From NCBI RefSeq assembly GCF_029887935.1, contig NZ_JARXRO010000014.1:1-53679 (forward strand): DNA of 53,679 nt, in the 5' to 3' direction. The notes below the pieces were generated by a model, which was not told the DNA's origin, searched no databases, and saw only the letters and a program-made list of their open reading frames with translations. The position numbers and the translations under genes are program-made. The stretch's first letter is position 1; every line of letters begins with the position of its first letter. Source of the DNA: Luteimonas kalidii (GTDB lineage Bacteria > Pseudomonadota > Gammaproteobacteria > Xanthomonadales > Xanthomonadaceae). This document shows, piece after piece, positions 17,049-25,660 of this stretch.

Positions 17049-17057
17049 TTATCCACA
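17049..17057 (+). other. Single DnaA-box-like nonamer
   Basis: TTATCCACA, a perfect match to the DnaA box consensus TTATNCACA, lies 31 bp before the ATG of the next gene. There is only one copy and no AT-rich unwinding region, so it is not an origin. It could be a chance match or a DnaA-responsive promoter site. Confidence 0.25.
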
Positions 17058-17088
17058 CTTCGGCACGATCACCGGGTACCACGCGCGC

Positions 17089-17598
17089 ATGGACACTCGC
17101 TTTCTGACTTTCATGGAATTCCAAAGCGTCTACTTCTACCGGTTCATTACCCTCGCCATTTTCGTGGCAAGCGGTGTTCTTCTGCTGTTCGCCTTGCCCG
17201 GAATGAAGCGCGCCGAGATGTGGGTGATCGTGCCGGTGCTTCTCATCCTGTGGGGGCGCTTTGCTGTTGAATATTTCCGGGTGAAGAAGTCTGGCCCTGC
17301 GTTCCTCCATGATGACGAGCTGGTGATCTCCGGCGTCGAAAGCCGCCGGCAGATTCCCTTGACCCGCATTCGCTCGGTCAGCTCCAGGCACAGCGTGTTC
17401 ATGGTGCGCCGCTATCGCTCATGGACGGATCACCTGGCGTTCCTGCAGGTCACATTGACCAACGGCGAGCGCATCTACACCCTGGTCGAGAGCAAGGTGT
17501 TCGAGTTCCCGGCAGGCAAGGGAACGCTGCGCGCGATGCAGGCTGCTGTGCTTTCGGCCAAGACGAAGACGCCTGCACGAGAACACGGGCCCGAATGA
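17089..17598 (+). CDS. Membrane-anchored PH-like domain protein, function unknown
   Basis: A 169-residue protein with two N-terminal hydrophobic segments (about 18-36 and 43-61), then a beta-rich soluble domain (about 70-155) containing DDELVISGVESRRQIPLTRI and VTLTNGERIYTLVESKVFEF, the alternation typical of bacterial PH-like (bPH) membrane proteins. The two helices plus PH-like layout suggests a membrane-associated binding protein of unknown partner. The start ATG at 17089 has no strong ribosome site. A remnant of the repeated gene family lies 20 bp downstream of its stop. Confidence 0.6.
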   Translation: MDTRFLTFMEFQSVYFYRFITLAIFVASGVLLLFALPGMKRAEMWVIVPVLLILWGRFAVEYFRVKKSGPAFLHDDELVISGVESRRQIPLTRIRSVSSRHSVFMVRRYRSWTDHLAFLQVTLTNGERIYTLVESKVFEFPAGKGTLRAMQAAVLSAKTKTPAREHGPE

Positions 17599-17617
17599 GC
17601 GAATCGAAAGGAACAAA

Positions 17618-17660
17618 GTGCCGCCGGCGCTGGGCCTGCCCAAGGCCTAGGTCAACCCGA
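17618..17660 (+). pseudogene. Fourth, 40-bp remnant of the repeated 12-kDa gene family
   Basis: The stretch GTGCCGCCGGCGCTGGGCCT at 17621 and the following bases up to about 17650 match the VPPALGLPEAQADL-coding part of copies 1 and 3, with an in-frame TAG replacing CAG. Nothing of the rest of the gene remains. It sits between two converging genes. Confidence 0.6.
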
Positions 17661-17670
17661 GCCTGTGGCC

Positions 17671-19050
17671 TTACCGACCCGTGTCTTCCTGGCTGGCAAC
17701 AATGCGGCAGGCATCGCCACCTACCACTTCTTGCGCCTCGGCATCGGTAGCGACCACCCGTGGACGCTGCGCCTGGTCGAGGGACGCAAGGTCGAGCACG
17801 CCATCGGGATCGACCAGCACTACCGTACGGCGGGCTGCGTTCAGGCGTCGCAGGTTCTCCAGCAGCATGCGCGTGGCGACATCGTTGAGCGAATGGGTGT
17901 GCAGCAGGGACAGGATCACCGCGGTGGCTTCGCGATGGCGGCCGCCACCGGCCTCGTTGGCATCGCCGAGGTCGTGCGCCAGTGCGCGCGTCAACAGTTC
18001 GGCACCGCCGAACCGCACCGCGCCACGCAGTTCGTAGACCGGCACGATGGCATCGCGCGTGCGTCCCTTGCCGCCGGCCAGCGTCACCACCAGCTTGCGC
18101 ACGACCGCGCGGCCGATCTGGCTGACATCCATCATGTGCAGGCCCATATCGCGCGAGAGGCGTTCGCAGACGGCCACGCCGCGTGCGCTGTTGCCGTGCG
18201 CATCGAGTTTCGGCGAGAACACGGCAAGACCCAGCTGGCCGGGCAGGGCACCGATGATGCCGCCCGCCACGCCGCTCTTGGCCGGGATGCCGACGTTGGA
18301 CACCCAGTCGCCCGCGGCGTCGTACATGCCGCAGGTGGTCATCACCGACAGCACCTGGCGGACGCCGGCGCGATCGATCACCTGGCGGCCGGTGAGCGGC
18401 TGCACGCCGGCATTGGCCAGGGTGGCGGCCATCAGCGCGAGATCGCGCACGGTGACGTTGACCGCGCATTGGCGCACGTAGCCGTCGACGATGGTCTCGG
18501 GCTCGGCGTGGATGATGCCGCCGGCGCGCAGCATGTGCGCCAGCCCGCGGTTGCGGTGCGCGTCGCGCAGTTCCGCCTCGTACACGGCTTCGTCGTAGCC
18601 GAGTTCGCGACCGGCCATCGCCGACATCAGCGCGCGCAGGCGCTCCACGCGCTGCGGTCCGCTGGCATCGGGGCCGGCGACCAGTGCATGCGTGGCGAGC
18701 GCGCCGGCGTTGATCATCGGATTCATCGGCCGATGGGTGCCGTCCTCGAGCGAGAGCTCGTTGAAGGCATCGCCCGACGGCTCGACGCCGATCCGGGCCA
18801 GCACCGCGTCCAGGCCCACGTCCTCGATGGCGGCCGCATAGGCGAATGGCTTGGAAATCGACTGGATCGAGAACGCCACGTCGCTGTCGCCCGCCGTATA
18901 GACCTCCCCATCGACGGTGGCCAGCGCCACGGCGAGCCGCGACGTGTCGGCCTTGGCCAGCACTTCGATGTAGTCGGCGGGCGCGCCATCGTCGATCGAG
19001 CGCACGGCATCGAGCACGTCGGCGAGGTAGTCGGGGACGGGAGATCGCAT
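17671..19050 (-). CDS. glsA: Glutaminase with C-terminal STAS-like extension
   Basis: A 459-residue enzyme hydrolysing glutamine to glutamate and ammonia. The first about 310 residues are the serine-dependent beta-lactamase-like glutaminase fold: Ser64 and Lys67 in SIQSISKPFAYA, PMNPMINAGALAT (about 108-120), and the C-terminal VGIPAKSGVAGGIIGALPGQ with the conserved Lys-Ser. Ordinary bacterial GlsA enzymes end here. The remaining about 145 residues (including RRTVVLVDPDGVLDL) look like a STAS or related regulatory domain, as in long GlsA proteins. The ATG at 19050 starts MRSPVPDYLADVL. Monocistronic as far as seen. Confidence 0.9.
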   Translation of the reverse strand: MRSPVPDYLADVLDAVRSIDDGAPADYIEVLAKADTSRLAVALATVDGEVYTAGDSDVAFSIQSISKPFAYAAAIEDVGLDAVLARIGVEPSGDAFNELSLEDGTHRPMNPMINAGALATHALVAGPDASGPQRVERLRALMSAMAGRELGYDEAVYEAELRDAHRNRGLAHMLRAGGIIHAEPETIVDGYVRQCAVNVTVRDLALMAATLANAGVQPLTGRQVIDRAGVRQVLSVMTTCGMYDAAGDWVSNVGIPAKSGVAGGIIGALPGQLGLAVFSPKLDAHGNSARGVAVCERLSRDMGLHMMDVSQIGRAVVRKLVVTLAGGKGRTRDAIVPVYELRGAVRFGGAELLTRALAHDLGDANEAGGGRHREATAVILSLLHTHSLNDVATRMLLENLRRLNAARRTVVLVDPDGVLDLASLDQAQRPRVVATDAEAQEVVGGDACRIVASQEDTGR

Positions 19051-19288
19051 GGGGTGGTCCGGATCGTGGGGCTGCCATCCAACCGCAGCCGGGGTAGGGA
19101 TTCAACCCCTTGGCGAGAACAGGGGTCAGAACAGGGGGCAGGTTGGACTTTCCCAGGCTTCGTAGGGGTCGTTGCCGCGCTGCACGATGTGCCGCGGAAT
19201 GCGGACACTTACCAGCTGGTACGTACTGGACTCCCGGCATCCGGGCTTCTAACTTCGGGCGAATCGCATTTCGCTCCGGAGACATCAG

Positions 19289-19786
19289 ATGACAGTATCA
19301 AGCCGCCGCTCGTTCGTGACCGGTCTCGCCACCCTTGCTGCAATTCCCCTGGTGCCGAACGTGCGGGCACGCGTGCCGTCGTCCAACGAGGGTGTCGTAC
19401 GGGAACTCTATCGGGTCGCCGAGTCCCCGAATCTCGATGCGGATCGGTTCGTCTCGCTCTTCGTGAAGGATGGATACTTCCTCGACGTGTCCTCGGGGCA
19501 GCGATGGGTCGGGCAGGAGGTGCGGGAGCCGGTCACCGGTCTGATCTCGGCCTATCCCGACATGCATCGTGAGCTGCTGAAGGTCTACTCCGATGCCGGC
19601 GGCGCGGTGATCGTCGAACTCAGGCTGCAGGGCACGCATCGAGGCAATCTTCCGCTCCCCGACGGGGTGCTTCGCGCCACCGGCAAGACGTTCGATGTGG
19701 CGTGCTGCGACGTCTGGCAGCTCGAGGATGGCAAGGTGACGTCGTTCCATTGCTACAACAGCCTGGTGGCCTGGCTGAAGGGCTGA
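19289..19786 (+). CDS. Exported SnoaL-like (NTF2-fold) protein
   Basis: A 165-residue protein with a twin-arginine-like signal (SSRRSFVTGLATLAAIPLVP, about 4-23). The mature part has the SnoaL/ketosteroid-isomerase-like pattern: an N-terminal helix VVRELYRVAESPNLDADRFV, then VSLFVKDGYFLDV, AYPDMHRELLKV and a sheet ending VWQLEDGKVTSFHCY. Such proteins bind small hydrophobic ligands or act as isomerases/cyclases; the substrate here cannot be told. It ends 23 bp from the convergent HxlR regulator gene, a pairing that may be functional or accidental. Confidence 0.75.
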   Translation: MTVSSRRSFVTGLATLAAIPLVPNVRARVPSSNEGVVRELYRVAESPNLDADRFVSLFVKDGYFLDVSSGQRWVGQEVREPVTGLISAYPDMHRELLKVYSDAGGAVIVELRLQGTHRGNLPLPDGVLRATGKTFDVACCDVWQLEDGKVTSFHCYNSLVAWLKG

Positions 19787-19809
19787 GCGGTCGTCGCACC
19801 TGCCGCGGG

Positions 19810-20169
19810 TCAGTCGCTCTGCCCCCGCGGTGCGGCCCGTATCGCCTCGAACTCGGCCCGGTGCGCCGTGCCCCAGTGGCACAGCGGCATCAATACGTGG
19901 ACCAGCGTCTGGCCGAACGGCGTCACGGTGTAGTCGACCTTCGGCGGCACCTCGCCGTAGTCGTGGCGGGCGAGCACGCCCGCTTCGACCAGTTCACGCA
20001 GCTGCTGCATCAGCACTTTCTCGCTGATCCCCGGGATCAGCCGCCGCAGCTCTCCGAACCGCTGTGCATGGTGCTGCAGGTGATAGAGGATCAGCGGCTT
20101 CCACTTGCCGCCCATGACCGCCAGCGCGACGTCGAGGCCGCAGTCGGGAACGGGGGTGTTCACGCGCAT
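19810..20169 (-). CDS. HxlR-family winged-helix transcriptional regulator
   Basis: A 119-residue DNA-binding protein. The HxlR signature runs CGLDVALAVMGGKWKPLILY (about 10-29), RFGELRRLIPGISEKVLMQQ (about 37-56) and a wing VDYTVTPFGQTL (about 77-88). Cys10 is in the usual N-terminal position and is used for redox or quinone sensing in some members. HxlR proteins usually regulate a neighbouring divergent gene; here the upstream neighbour is the minus-strand CocE/S15 hydrolase, so a target is not obvious. ATG at 20169. Confidence 0.9.
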   Translation of the reverse strand: MRVNTPVPDCGLDVALAVMGGKWKPLILYHLQHHAQRFGELRRLIPGISEKVLMQQLRELVEAGVLARHDYGEVPPKVDYTVTPFGQTLVHVLMPLCHWGTAHRAEFEAIRAAPRGQSD

Positions 20170-20266
20170 CCGATGCTCACCTGCTGGCAGGTGCTGGCCA
20201 TGATGTCAGCGCATCCGCGGGTTGTCATGCCCGACACTGGAGAGGTTGGCATGGGCAACCGGGACG

Positions 20267-22078
20267 TCACTCGTCGCGCGTTGTGTCCGGCGCCTCGACC
20301 ACCGGCAGGTGCAGCACGCTCGGGTGCCCGGCGCTGTGATGCAGGCGTACCGTCGCCACGCGCGCATCGGCCAGCGTCTCGTGGCCGATGCGTCCACCGC
20401 TGTTGAAGTTGCGCTGCAGCTCGGGCGTGTCCACAGGCGCGATTACCAGCCGCAGCCGGCTGCCTTGCTCCAGTTCGCGGCAGGTCCAGGGGAAGCGGTC
20501 GAAGTGCCAGGTGTCGATCGCGCCGGGGGTCGCGAGCTGCTCCGCGTCCAACCCGTGCCGGAACCGGGCGCGCTTGAAGTCACGGCCCAGCCAGCGCAGC
20601 TCGTTGCGCGGGGTGACCTGGTACACCTCCACCTGGATATCGGTGTCGGGCACGTCGAGCTCGATGCTGGCGTCGAACGACATCCGTCCGCACAGCGTCT
20701 GCGCCCTGGGCAGCGGTTCGCTGTGGAAGAACAGCTGGCCGCCCTGGAGCGCGTCGCCATGCGTGGTGTAGTCGAACTCCACCATGGGCAGCGCGGCCGG
20801 GCGGTCGGGCACGTGGTGCGGGTCGAAGCGATAGACCGAGGGCGGCTCGGCGCCGGTTGGCCCGTGCTGCAGGCGACCGCTGCGGAACACGTCGTCGGCC
20901 GGCAGCCCGCCGCCGCTGAGCTGGAAGCTGAGGGTGTGCGGGGCCACGGCGTCCAGGTTCGGCGCGGATCGCCACTCCTCGGCACCCATCACGTAGTAGG
21001 TCACGCGATCGGGCAGGGCGTCGGGCCGCGGCGCGCCGTCCAGCACGTGTTTGAACCAGTCGATCTGCAGCGCGTCGATATCCAGCACGGCGGCCTCGTC
21101 GAACGTCAGCCCGCCCAGCTTGGCGGTGGGGTAACGGGTGCCCGCGTGGCTCCAGGGGCCGATCAGCAGCCAGTGGTTGGCCCGTGCGCGCGGACCGGCG
21201 TGCGCGAGGTGTTCGCGGTGGTAGCGCAGCGCGCCGTCCTGGTCGCCGTCGAAGTAGCCGGTGATGCTGAGCACCGGCGTTTCGATCGCCGCGTACTGGG
21301 CCGGTGTCGGATTCATGGCCTGCCAGTATGCGTCGTAGCCGGGATGCGCCAGCCAGCGCGCGAACGGCGCCTGCGGCGCACCGCTGACGGCGGGGAGATC
21401 GGCGAATGCGATCTCGCCGCGCCAGGCGCGCTCGAAATGGCTCCGCCACAGCGCGTTGTCGGCGAACCACTGGGCGTTGCCGGCGCGGCCGTCGACATAG
21501 GCGAGCCACGGCAGGATGAACCCCAGGAAGATGCCGCGCGGCTGCGGGAAATCATCGCCCGGGTAGGCCGACGCGGTGGGCACGGCGGCCTGGATCGCGT
21601 CCGGATCCTCCGCCATCGCCTGCCACTGCATCGTGCCGCGGTAGGAGCCGCCCATCATCGCCACGCGTCCGTCGGACCACGGCCTGCCGGCGAGCCAGCG
21701 CGCCGCGTCGGCGCCATCCGGCCCGCCGCCTTCCATCGGTCGGAATTCGCCGCCGGAGGTGCCGCGGCCACGGCGATCGACGCTGGCGTAGGCGAACCCG
21801 GCGCGGACGAATTTCAATGCGCGCGTGTGCGTTTCGTCGGAGAGATAGGGCGTGTGCTGGAAGACCACGGTATGCCGGCCGTTGCCGGTCGGGCGCCAGA
21901 CCCGGACCGCGAGCTCGGTGCCGTCGCGCATGGGCGCCCGCAGGTCGGCTTCGATGATCACCGGCGGCGGCGCGGGTGGCGTGGCCGCGAAGGTGGCGGA
22001 CAGGGCCAGGGAGAGCAGGAGCGCGGCGAGCAGCCGCGCGGCAGGGCGGGGCGCGCGGCGGGGCGATCGAAGGCGCAT
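20267..22078 (-). CDS. Exported CocE/NonD (S15-type) alpha/beta hydrolase
   Basis: A 603-residue hydrolase. The ATG at 22078 (MRLRSPRRAPRPAARLLAAL) begins a signal peptide; a longer open frame to 22165 is not needed. The alpha/beta hydrolase domain has the nucleophile Ser145 in GGSYRG, the oxyanion strand HTVVFQHTPYLSDETHTRAL and a catalytic-type His in GPWSHAGTRYP. A C-terminal jelly-roll domain (about 400-603) contains FDPHHVPDRPAALPMVEFDY. The family includes cocaine esterase, glutaryl-acylases and X-Pro dipeptidyl peptidases; substrate is therefore uncertain. It should act in the periplasm or outside the cell. Confidence 0.88.
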   Translation of the reverse strand: MRLRSPRRAPRPAARLLAALLLSLALSATFAATPPAPPPVIIEADLRAPMRDGTELAVRVWRPTGNGRHTVVFQHTPYLSDETHTRALKFVRAGFAYASVDRRGRGTSGGEFRPMEGGGPDGADAARWLAGRPWSDGRVAMMGGSYRGTMQWQAMAEDPDAIQAAVPTASAYPGDDFPQPRGIFLGFILPWLAYVDGRAGNAQWFADNALWRSHFERAWRGEIAFADLPAVSGAPQAPFARWLAHPGYDAYWQAMNPTPAQYAAIETPVLSITGYFDGDQDGALRYHREHLAHAGPRARANHWLLIGPWSHAGTRYPTAKLGGLTFDEAAVLDIDALQIDWFKHVLDGAPRPDALPDRVTYYVMGAEEWRSAPNLDAVAPHTLSFQLSGGGLPADDVFRSGRLQHGPTGAEPPSVYRFDPHHVPDRPAALPMVEFDYTTHGDALQGGQLFFHSEPLPRAQTLCGRMSFDASIELDVPDTDIQVEVYQVTPRNELRWLGRDFKRARFRHGLDAEQLATPGAIDTWHFDRFPWTCRELEQGSRLRLVIAPVDTPELQRNFNSGGRIGHETLADARVATVRLHHSAGHPSVLHLPVVEAPDTTRDE

Positions 22079-22194
22079 GTTTGACGATATCCGGATCGGG
22101 CCTGCAGGATAGCCTCCGGAACAGGCGAAGCAGGAACACTGTTGCCCCGCAGGCCCTCGGGACATCCAGACGATTGAAGCGGATCAGGACGGAG

Positions 22195-22374
22195 ATGAAC
22201 ATTACTGCCGCGGCAATTCCGGTGTCTTTGCTGGCTCTGGGTGTCTCGTACCTGCTTTGGAGGCAAGGGCTCGCGGCGTCGCCGGGTTGGAACAAGTATC
22301 AGCTGTACGTGCTGGCTGCGGGGATCGCCGCGTTCGTGCTGCTCGGCTGGCTGGCAGGCGTCTGGATGAGTTGA
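22195..22374 (+). CDS. Small two-helix membrane protein
   Basis: A 59-residue product starting MNITAAAIPVSLLALGVSYL, with two hydrophobic segments (about 5-22 and 38-56) joined by a short loop WRQGLAASPGWNKYQ. The ATG at 22195 has GGACGGAG upstream. A hairpin follows eight bases after the stop. No family recognised. It is short, but the start signal, composition and terminator together favour a real gene. Confidence 0.55.
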   Translation: MNITAAAIPVSLLALGVSYLLWRQGLAASPGWNKYQLYVLAAGIAAFVLLGWLAGVWMS

Positions 22375-22381
22375 TTAATGC

Positions 22382-22400
22382 ACCTGCGGCCGGCGCAGGT
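22382..22400 (+). terminator. Hairpin after the small membrane protein gene
   Basis: ACCTGCG (22382-22388) pairs with CGCAGGT (22394-22400) across a five-base loop, directly after the stop codon. No T tract. Confidence 0.4.
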
Positions 22401-22559
22401 CGGCGCGTAGGATGCGCCACCCCTGATCACGCTCGCCGCGCCGGCCGGCGTGCGGCTGAACTGACCTCGCGCGGTCTTCCGCATCCCGACTGTCCGCCTG
22501 AGGCTCGAGGATCTCTCGCAGCGCTCGAAACGGCAGTTCGGTGCACTCCGTTTATCAGG

Positions 22560-23081
22560 TCATTCCCCGACGGCAGCCTTCGCGGCATCGGCGCTTCGCT
22601 GCGCATCGGCCGCCTCGCGCGCCGCCGCGGGAGATGGTGTCGCTGTCTTCAACCGGGTCGCCATGTCGGTGATCAGCCCGCGCACGATGCTGTCTTCGTC
22701 CTGGTACCCGTGGAACGCGGAGTTCTTCCAGTCGCCTGTGACGAGCAGGTCGCCAGTGCGGGCATCGAAGAGCTTGATCGCCACCGACTGCAGGTACATC
22801 ACGATGTCCCAGCGCCAGACGTCCACGTAGGTCACGAGGGCATCCACCTGGTCGGAGGTGCGTGTGCCTGCGGGGAGAGGAGCCTGGACGGAGAATCCAT
22901 TCTGGATCAATGCATTTCGCACGCTCGCATCCATCTCTGGTGAATTGCCATCGGACGCGACGGCAGCGACGGTGACGATCGGTGGCGGCACTGATTTCGC
23001 AAGCAGCACGTCCTGGTGCGTGGCGCAGGCAGACAGCAGCAAGGCGGCCAAGATGGCCGCGCCCCGGATCATACGATTCAT
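22560..23081 (-). CDS. Lipoprotein of unknown function
   Basis: A 173-residue protein. The ATG at 23081 (MNRMIRGAAILAALLLSACA) is chosen over 23117 because it gives a compact signal ending in the lipobox LLSAC (Cys19). The mature part contains VTYVDVWRWDIVMYLQSVAI and FDARTGDLLVTGDWKNSAFH, a beta-rich pattern seen in small outer-membrane-associated lipoproteins that bind or scaffold, and ends in an Ala-rich, probably helical tail. No family is named. The region between 23082 and 23555 holds at most one doubtful small gene. Confidence 0.65.
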   Translation of the reverse strand: MNRMIRGAAILAALLLSACATHQDVLLAKSVPPPIVTVAAVASDGNSPEMDASVRNALIQNGFSVQAPLPAGTRTSDQVDALVTYVDVWRWDIVMYLQSVAIKLFDARTGDLLVTGDWKNSAFHGYQDEDSIVRGLITDMATRLKTATPSPAAAREAADAQRSADAAKAAVGE

Positions 23082-23240
23082 GTCGGTTCCCCCTGTGGAA
23101 CCCGAACTATAGAACAAAGGGAACGGTGATCAACCCGACCTGTCGAACTTCAGAAGAGGAATGGAGTGGCCCCGATCGTCCGCTCTCTGGCAATGGCTAT
23201 CATGCTGCGGTGGCCGCGTCGCGGCGGCTATCCAGCGGGC

Positions 23241-23495
23241 ATGGTCCAGACCTTCGTTACCGTCGTGCTTGTCGTGATCAGCGTCGTCGTGCTCTCGCTT
23301 GCGCTCGCAATGCTGTTGGCCTCCATCTGGGGACAGTCACTGAGCAGCAGCGCGAGGCCACGGTCGAAGGATTCCTGTGCCTGTGCGTTGCAGGAGATTG
23401 GCAGCGCGACCTTCCCCAGCGCGCCGAGTCATCCCCCGGGAGCGGGCGGGGCGCGCCCCTACTATCGCAGTGTCCCCAAGGGCCTGTCGGTGTGA
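23241..23495 (+). CDS. Doubtful small single-helix protein
   Basis: The frame from ATG 23241 gives 84 residues: a strong hydrophobic helix (VTVVLVVISVVVLSLALAML) followed by a Ser/Pro/Cys-rich tail without recognisable features. An earlier in-frame start at 23166 is possible. There is no good ribosome site. It could be a real small membrane protein or chance; the hydrophobic segment is the only support. Confidence 0.3.
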   Translation: MVQTFVTVVLVVISVVVLSLALAMLLASIWGQSLSSSARPRSKDSCACALQEIGSATFPSAPSHPPGAGGARPYYRSVPKGLSV

Positions 23496-23555
23496 CCGAA
23501 CCGGCACCCGCCGCGCCCAGGCTGTACGCTGCGGCTTCGTCCGGGGAGAAGCCTG

Positions 23556-25556
23556 ATGCATCGCATCGTGTTGTTGTCGTGCCTGGTCGCGGCCGCCGTG
23601 CCTGCACACGGGCAGCCTGCCGCGTCCGCCAGGCTCACGGTCGAGCCCATGCTGACGCCCGCGAGTGTCGAGATGGTCGACCAGACCTGCGATCGCCTGC
23701 TCGCCCAGGCCAGCGACTTGCGCGATGCGCTCGAGACGGACCAGGCCACCCCGTCGCTGGGCACCCTGCGCCAATACGACGACTTGTGGACGGTGGTGGG
23801 CGCGGCGAGGCGCGACGCCAACCTGCTGGCCTCGACCTCGCCGGATGCGGCGATCCGCGCGGCGGGGCGCGCGTGCCTGCAGCGGGCCACGCAGGCACAG
23901 GATGCGATGCAGCTGTCGCGCCGGATCCATGATCGCCTGAAAGCCATTCCCCTGGCCGACGCGGATGCGGAGACCCGGCATGTGCTCACGCGCCGCCTGG
24001 CCGACTTCGACCGCGCGGGCGTGTCGCGGGACGAGGCGACACGCACCCGGATCGCGACGCTGAACGATGCGATCACCGCGCTCGAGATCCGTTTCGCCGA
24101 GAACATCGCCAACGGCCGACGCACGGTGGTCGCGGAGCCGGCCGAACTGGAGGGTCTGCCGGCCGACTATCTCGCGGCACGCAAGGCGGGGGCCGACGGC
24201 AGGGTGGTGATCTCCACCGACACCCCCGACCTGACGCCGGTAATGAACTATGCGCGCAGCGACGCGCTGCGCCGACGGTTGAACGAAGCGAACCAGACCC
24301 GCGCCCCGGAAAACGATGCTGTCCTGCGCGAGCTCATCGCCCAGCGCGATGCACTGGCGCGCTTGCTCGGCCGCCCCGATTTCCCCAGCCTGCACCAGGA
24401 GGGCTCGATGGTCGACAGCCCGGCCAGGGTGCAGTCGTTCCTGGCCGAACTGGCGCGTGCAGGCGATGGTCCCGCGCGCGCCGACCTTGCACGGATGCTG
24501 CAACGCCTGCAGCGCGAGCAGCCGGGCGCGACGACGGTCCCGATGTGGAGCGAGGCGTATCTCACCCAGCTGATCAAGAAGGAGGAGTACGACCTCGATC
24601 CGCAGGAGGTGCGGCGCTACTTCTCCTACGACCACGTACGCGACGGCCTGCTGCAGCTCACCCGCGACCTGATGGGCGTCGAGATCCGGCCGTGGCGGAC
24701 GCCGGTGTGGGACCCGTCGGTGGAAAGCTACGAGATGCTGGACGGCGGCCAGGTCATCGGCCGGTTCTATTTCGATACGCATCCGCGACCGGGCAAGTTC
24801 AACCATGCCGCGGTGTTCGGAATCCGCCCGGGCGTGGCGGGCGGGTCCATCCCGGTGGCGGCCCTGGTCACCAGTTTCCCCGCCGGCGGCCACGAGACGG
24901 GCCTGATGGAGCATCGTGACGTCGAGGTCTTCCTCCACGAATACGGCCACCTGATCCACGCGATGCTCTCCGGCGGCAAGCGCTACGCGCTGTCGGCGAT
25001 GGGCAACCTGGAGCCGGATTTCATGGAGGCGCCATCGAAGATGCTGGAGAACTTCATCTGGGATTACGACACGCTGGCGCGTTTCGCCGTGGACGAGAGC
25101 GGGCGGACCATTCCCCGCGAACTGGTCGAGCGGATGAATCGTGCGCGCTACTTCGGCGAGGCCCTGCGCGACAGGCGCCAGATCAGCCTGGCCAATGCCT
25201 CGCTGGCGATGTACCTGGGGCCGCCGGAAGCGGACCTGACCGCGCGGTTCACGCGGGCCTACGACGCCTACGCCCTGCTGCCGTATCCGGCGGGCGTGCA
25301 GCCGCAGAATGCGTTCCCGCACCTGGCGCCGTACCCGGGCACGTACTACACGTACATGTGGTCGCAGACGCTGGCGCTGGACATGTTCGCGCGTTTCGAA
25401 CGCGAGGGCGTCCGCAATCCGGCCGTGGCGCGCGACTATCGCGACAAGGTGCTGGGGCCCGGCGGTTCGATGCCGGCCGCCGCGTTGGTGGAAGGATTCC
25501 TGGGCCGCCCGGCCTCGCTGGAGGCGTATCGCGCCCGGCTTGCGAAAGGACAATGA
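23556..25556 (+). CDS. Exported M3-family (thimet-type) metallopeptidase
   Basis: A 666-residue peptidase with a Sec signal peptide (MHRIVLLSCLVAAAVPAHGQ). The zinc site is HEYGH at 461-465 (His461, Glu462, His465) with the third ligand Glu491 in DFMEAPSKMLE, 26 residues after the second His as in M3 enzymes. The long helical N-terminal region (about 35-330) is typical of the oligopeptidase channel fold. M3 enzymes usually cleave short oligopeptides; an exported member should work in the periplasm on peptides, possibly those produced by the secreted proteases of this window. A perfect 11-bp hairpin follows the stop. Confidence 0.92.
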   Translation: MHRIVLLSCLVAAAVPAHGQPAASARLTVEPMLTPASVEMVDQTCDRLLAQASDLRDALETDQATPSLGTLRQYDDLWTVVGAARRDANLLASTSPDAAIRAAGRACLQRATQAQDAMQLSRRIHDRLKAIPLADADAETRHVLTRRLADFDRAGVSRDEATRTRIATLNDAITALEIRFAENIANGRRTVVAEPAELEGLPADYLAARKAGADGRVVISTDTPDLTPVMNYARSDALRRRLNEANQTRAPENDAVLRELIAQRDALARLLGRPDFPSLHQEGSMVDSPARVQSFLAELARAGDGPARADLARMLQRLQREQPGATTVPMWSEAYLTQLIKKEEYDLDPQEVRRYFSYDHVRDGLLQLTRDLMGVEIRPWRTPVWDPSVESYEMLDGGQVIGRFYFDTHPRPGKFNHAAVFGIRPGVAGGSIPVAALVTSFPAGGHETGLMEHRDVEVFLHEYGHLIHAMLSGGKRYALSAMGNLEPDFMEAPSKMLENFIWDYDTLARFAVDESGRTIPRELVERMNRARYFGEALRDRRQISLANASLAMYLGPPEADLTARFTRAYDAYALLPYPAGVQPQNAFPHLAPYPGTYYTYMWSQTLALDMFARFEREGVRNPAVARDYRDKVLGPGGSMPAAALVEGFLGRPASLEAYRARLAKGQ

Positions 25557-25557
25557 G

Positions 25558-25583
25558 AGAGGCGCGCCGGAAGGCGCGCCTCT
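25558..25583 (+). terminator. Perfect 11-bp hairpin with GGAA loop after the M3 peptidase
   Basis: AGAGGCGCGCC (25558-25568) pairs with GGCGCGCCTCT (25573-25583) across a GGAA tetraloop, overlapping the end of the stop region. It is symmetric and could also act on the convergent gene ending at 25661. Confidence 0.7.
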
Positions 25584-25660
25584 GTGGTGCCGCCGGACCT
25601 TCACTGACGAAGACGGATCCGGTTGTGCAGGTTCAGTCCCCCACGTCGGTGATGCGATCG

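Noticed and set aside
17049..17057. Replication origin at the DnaA box
   Set aside because: A single nonamer, no clustered boxes and no AT-rich unwinding region nearby.
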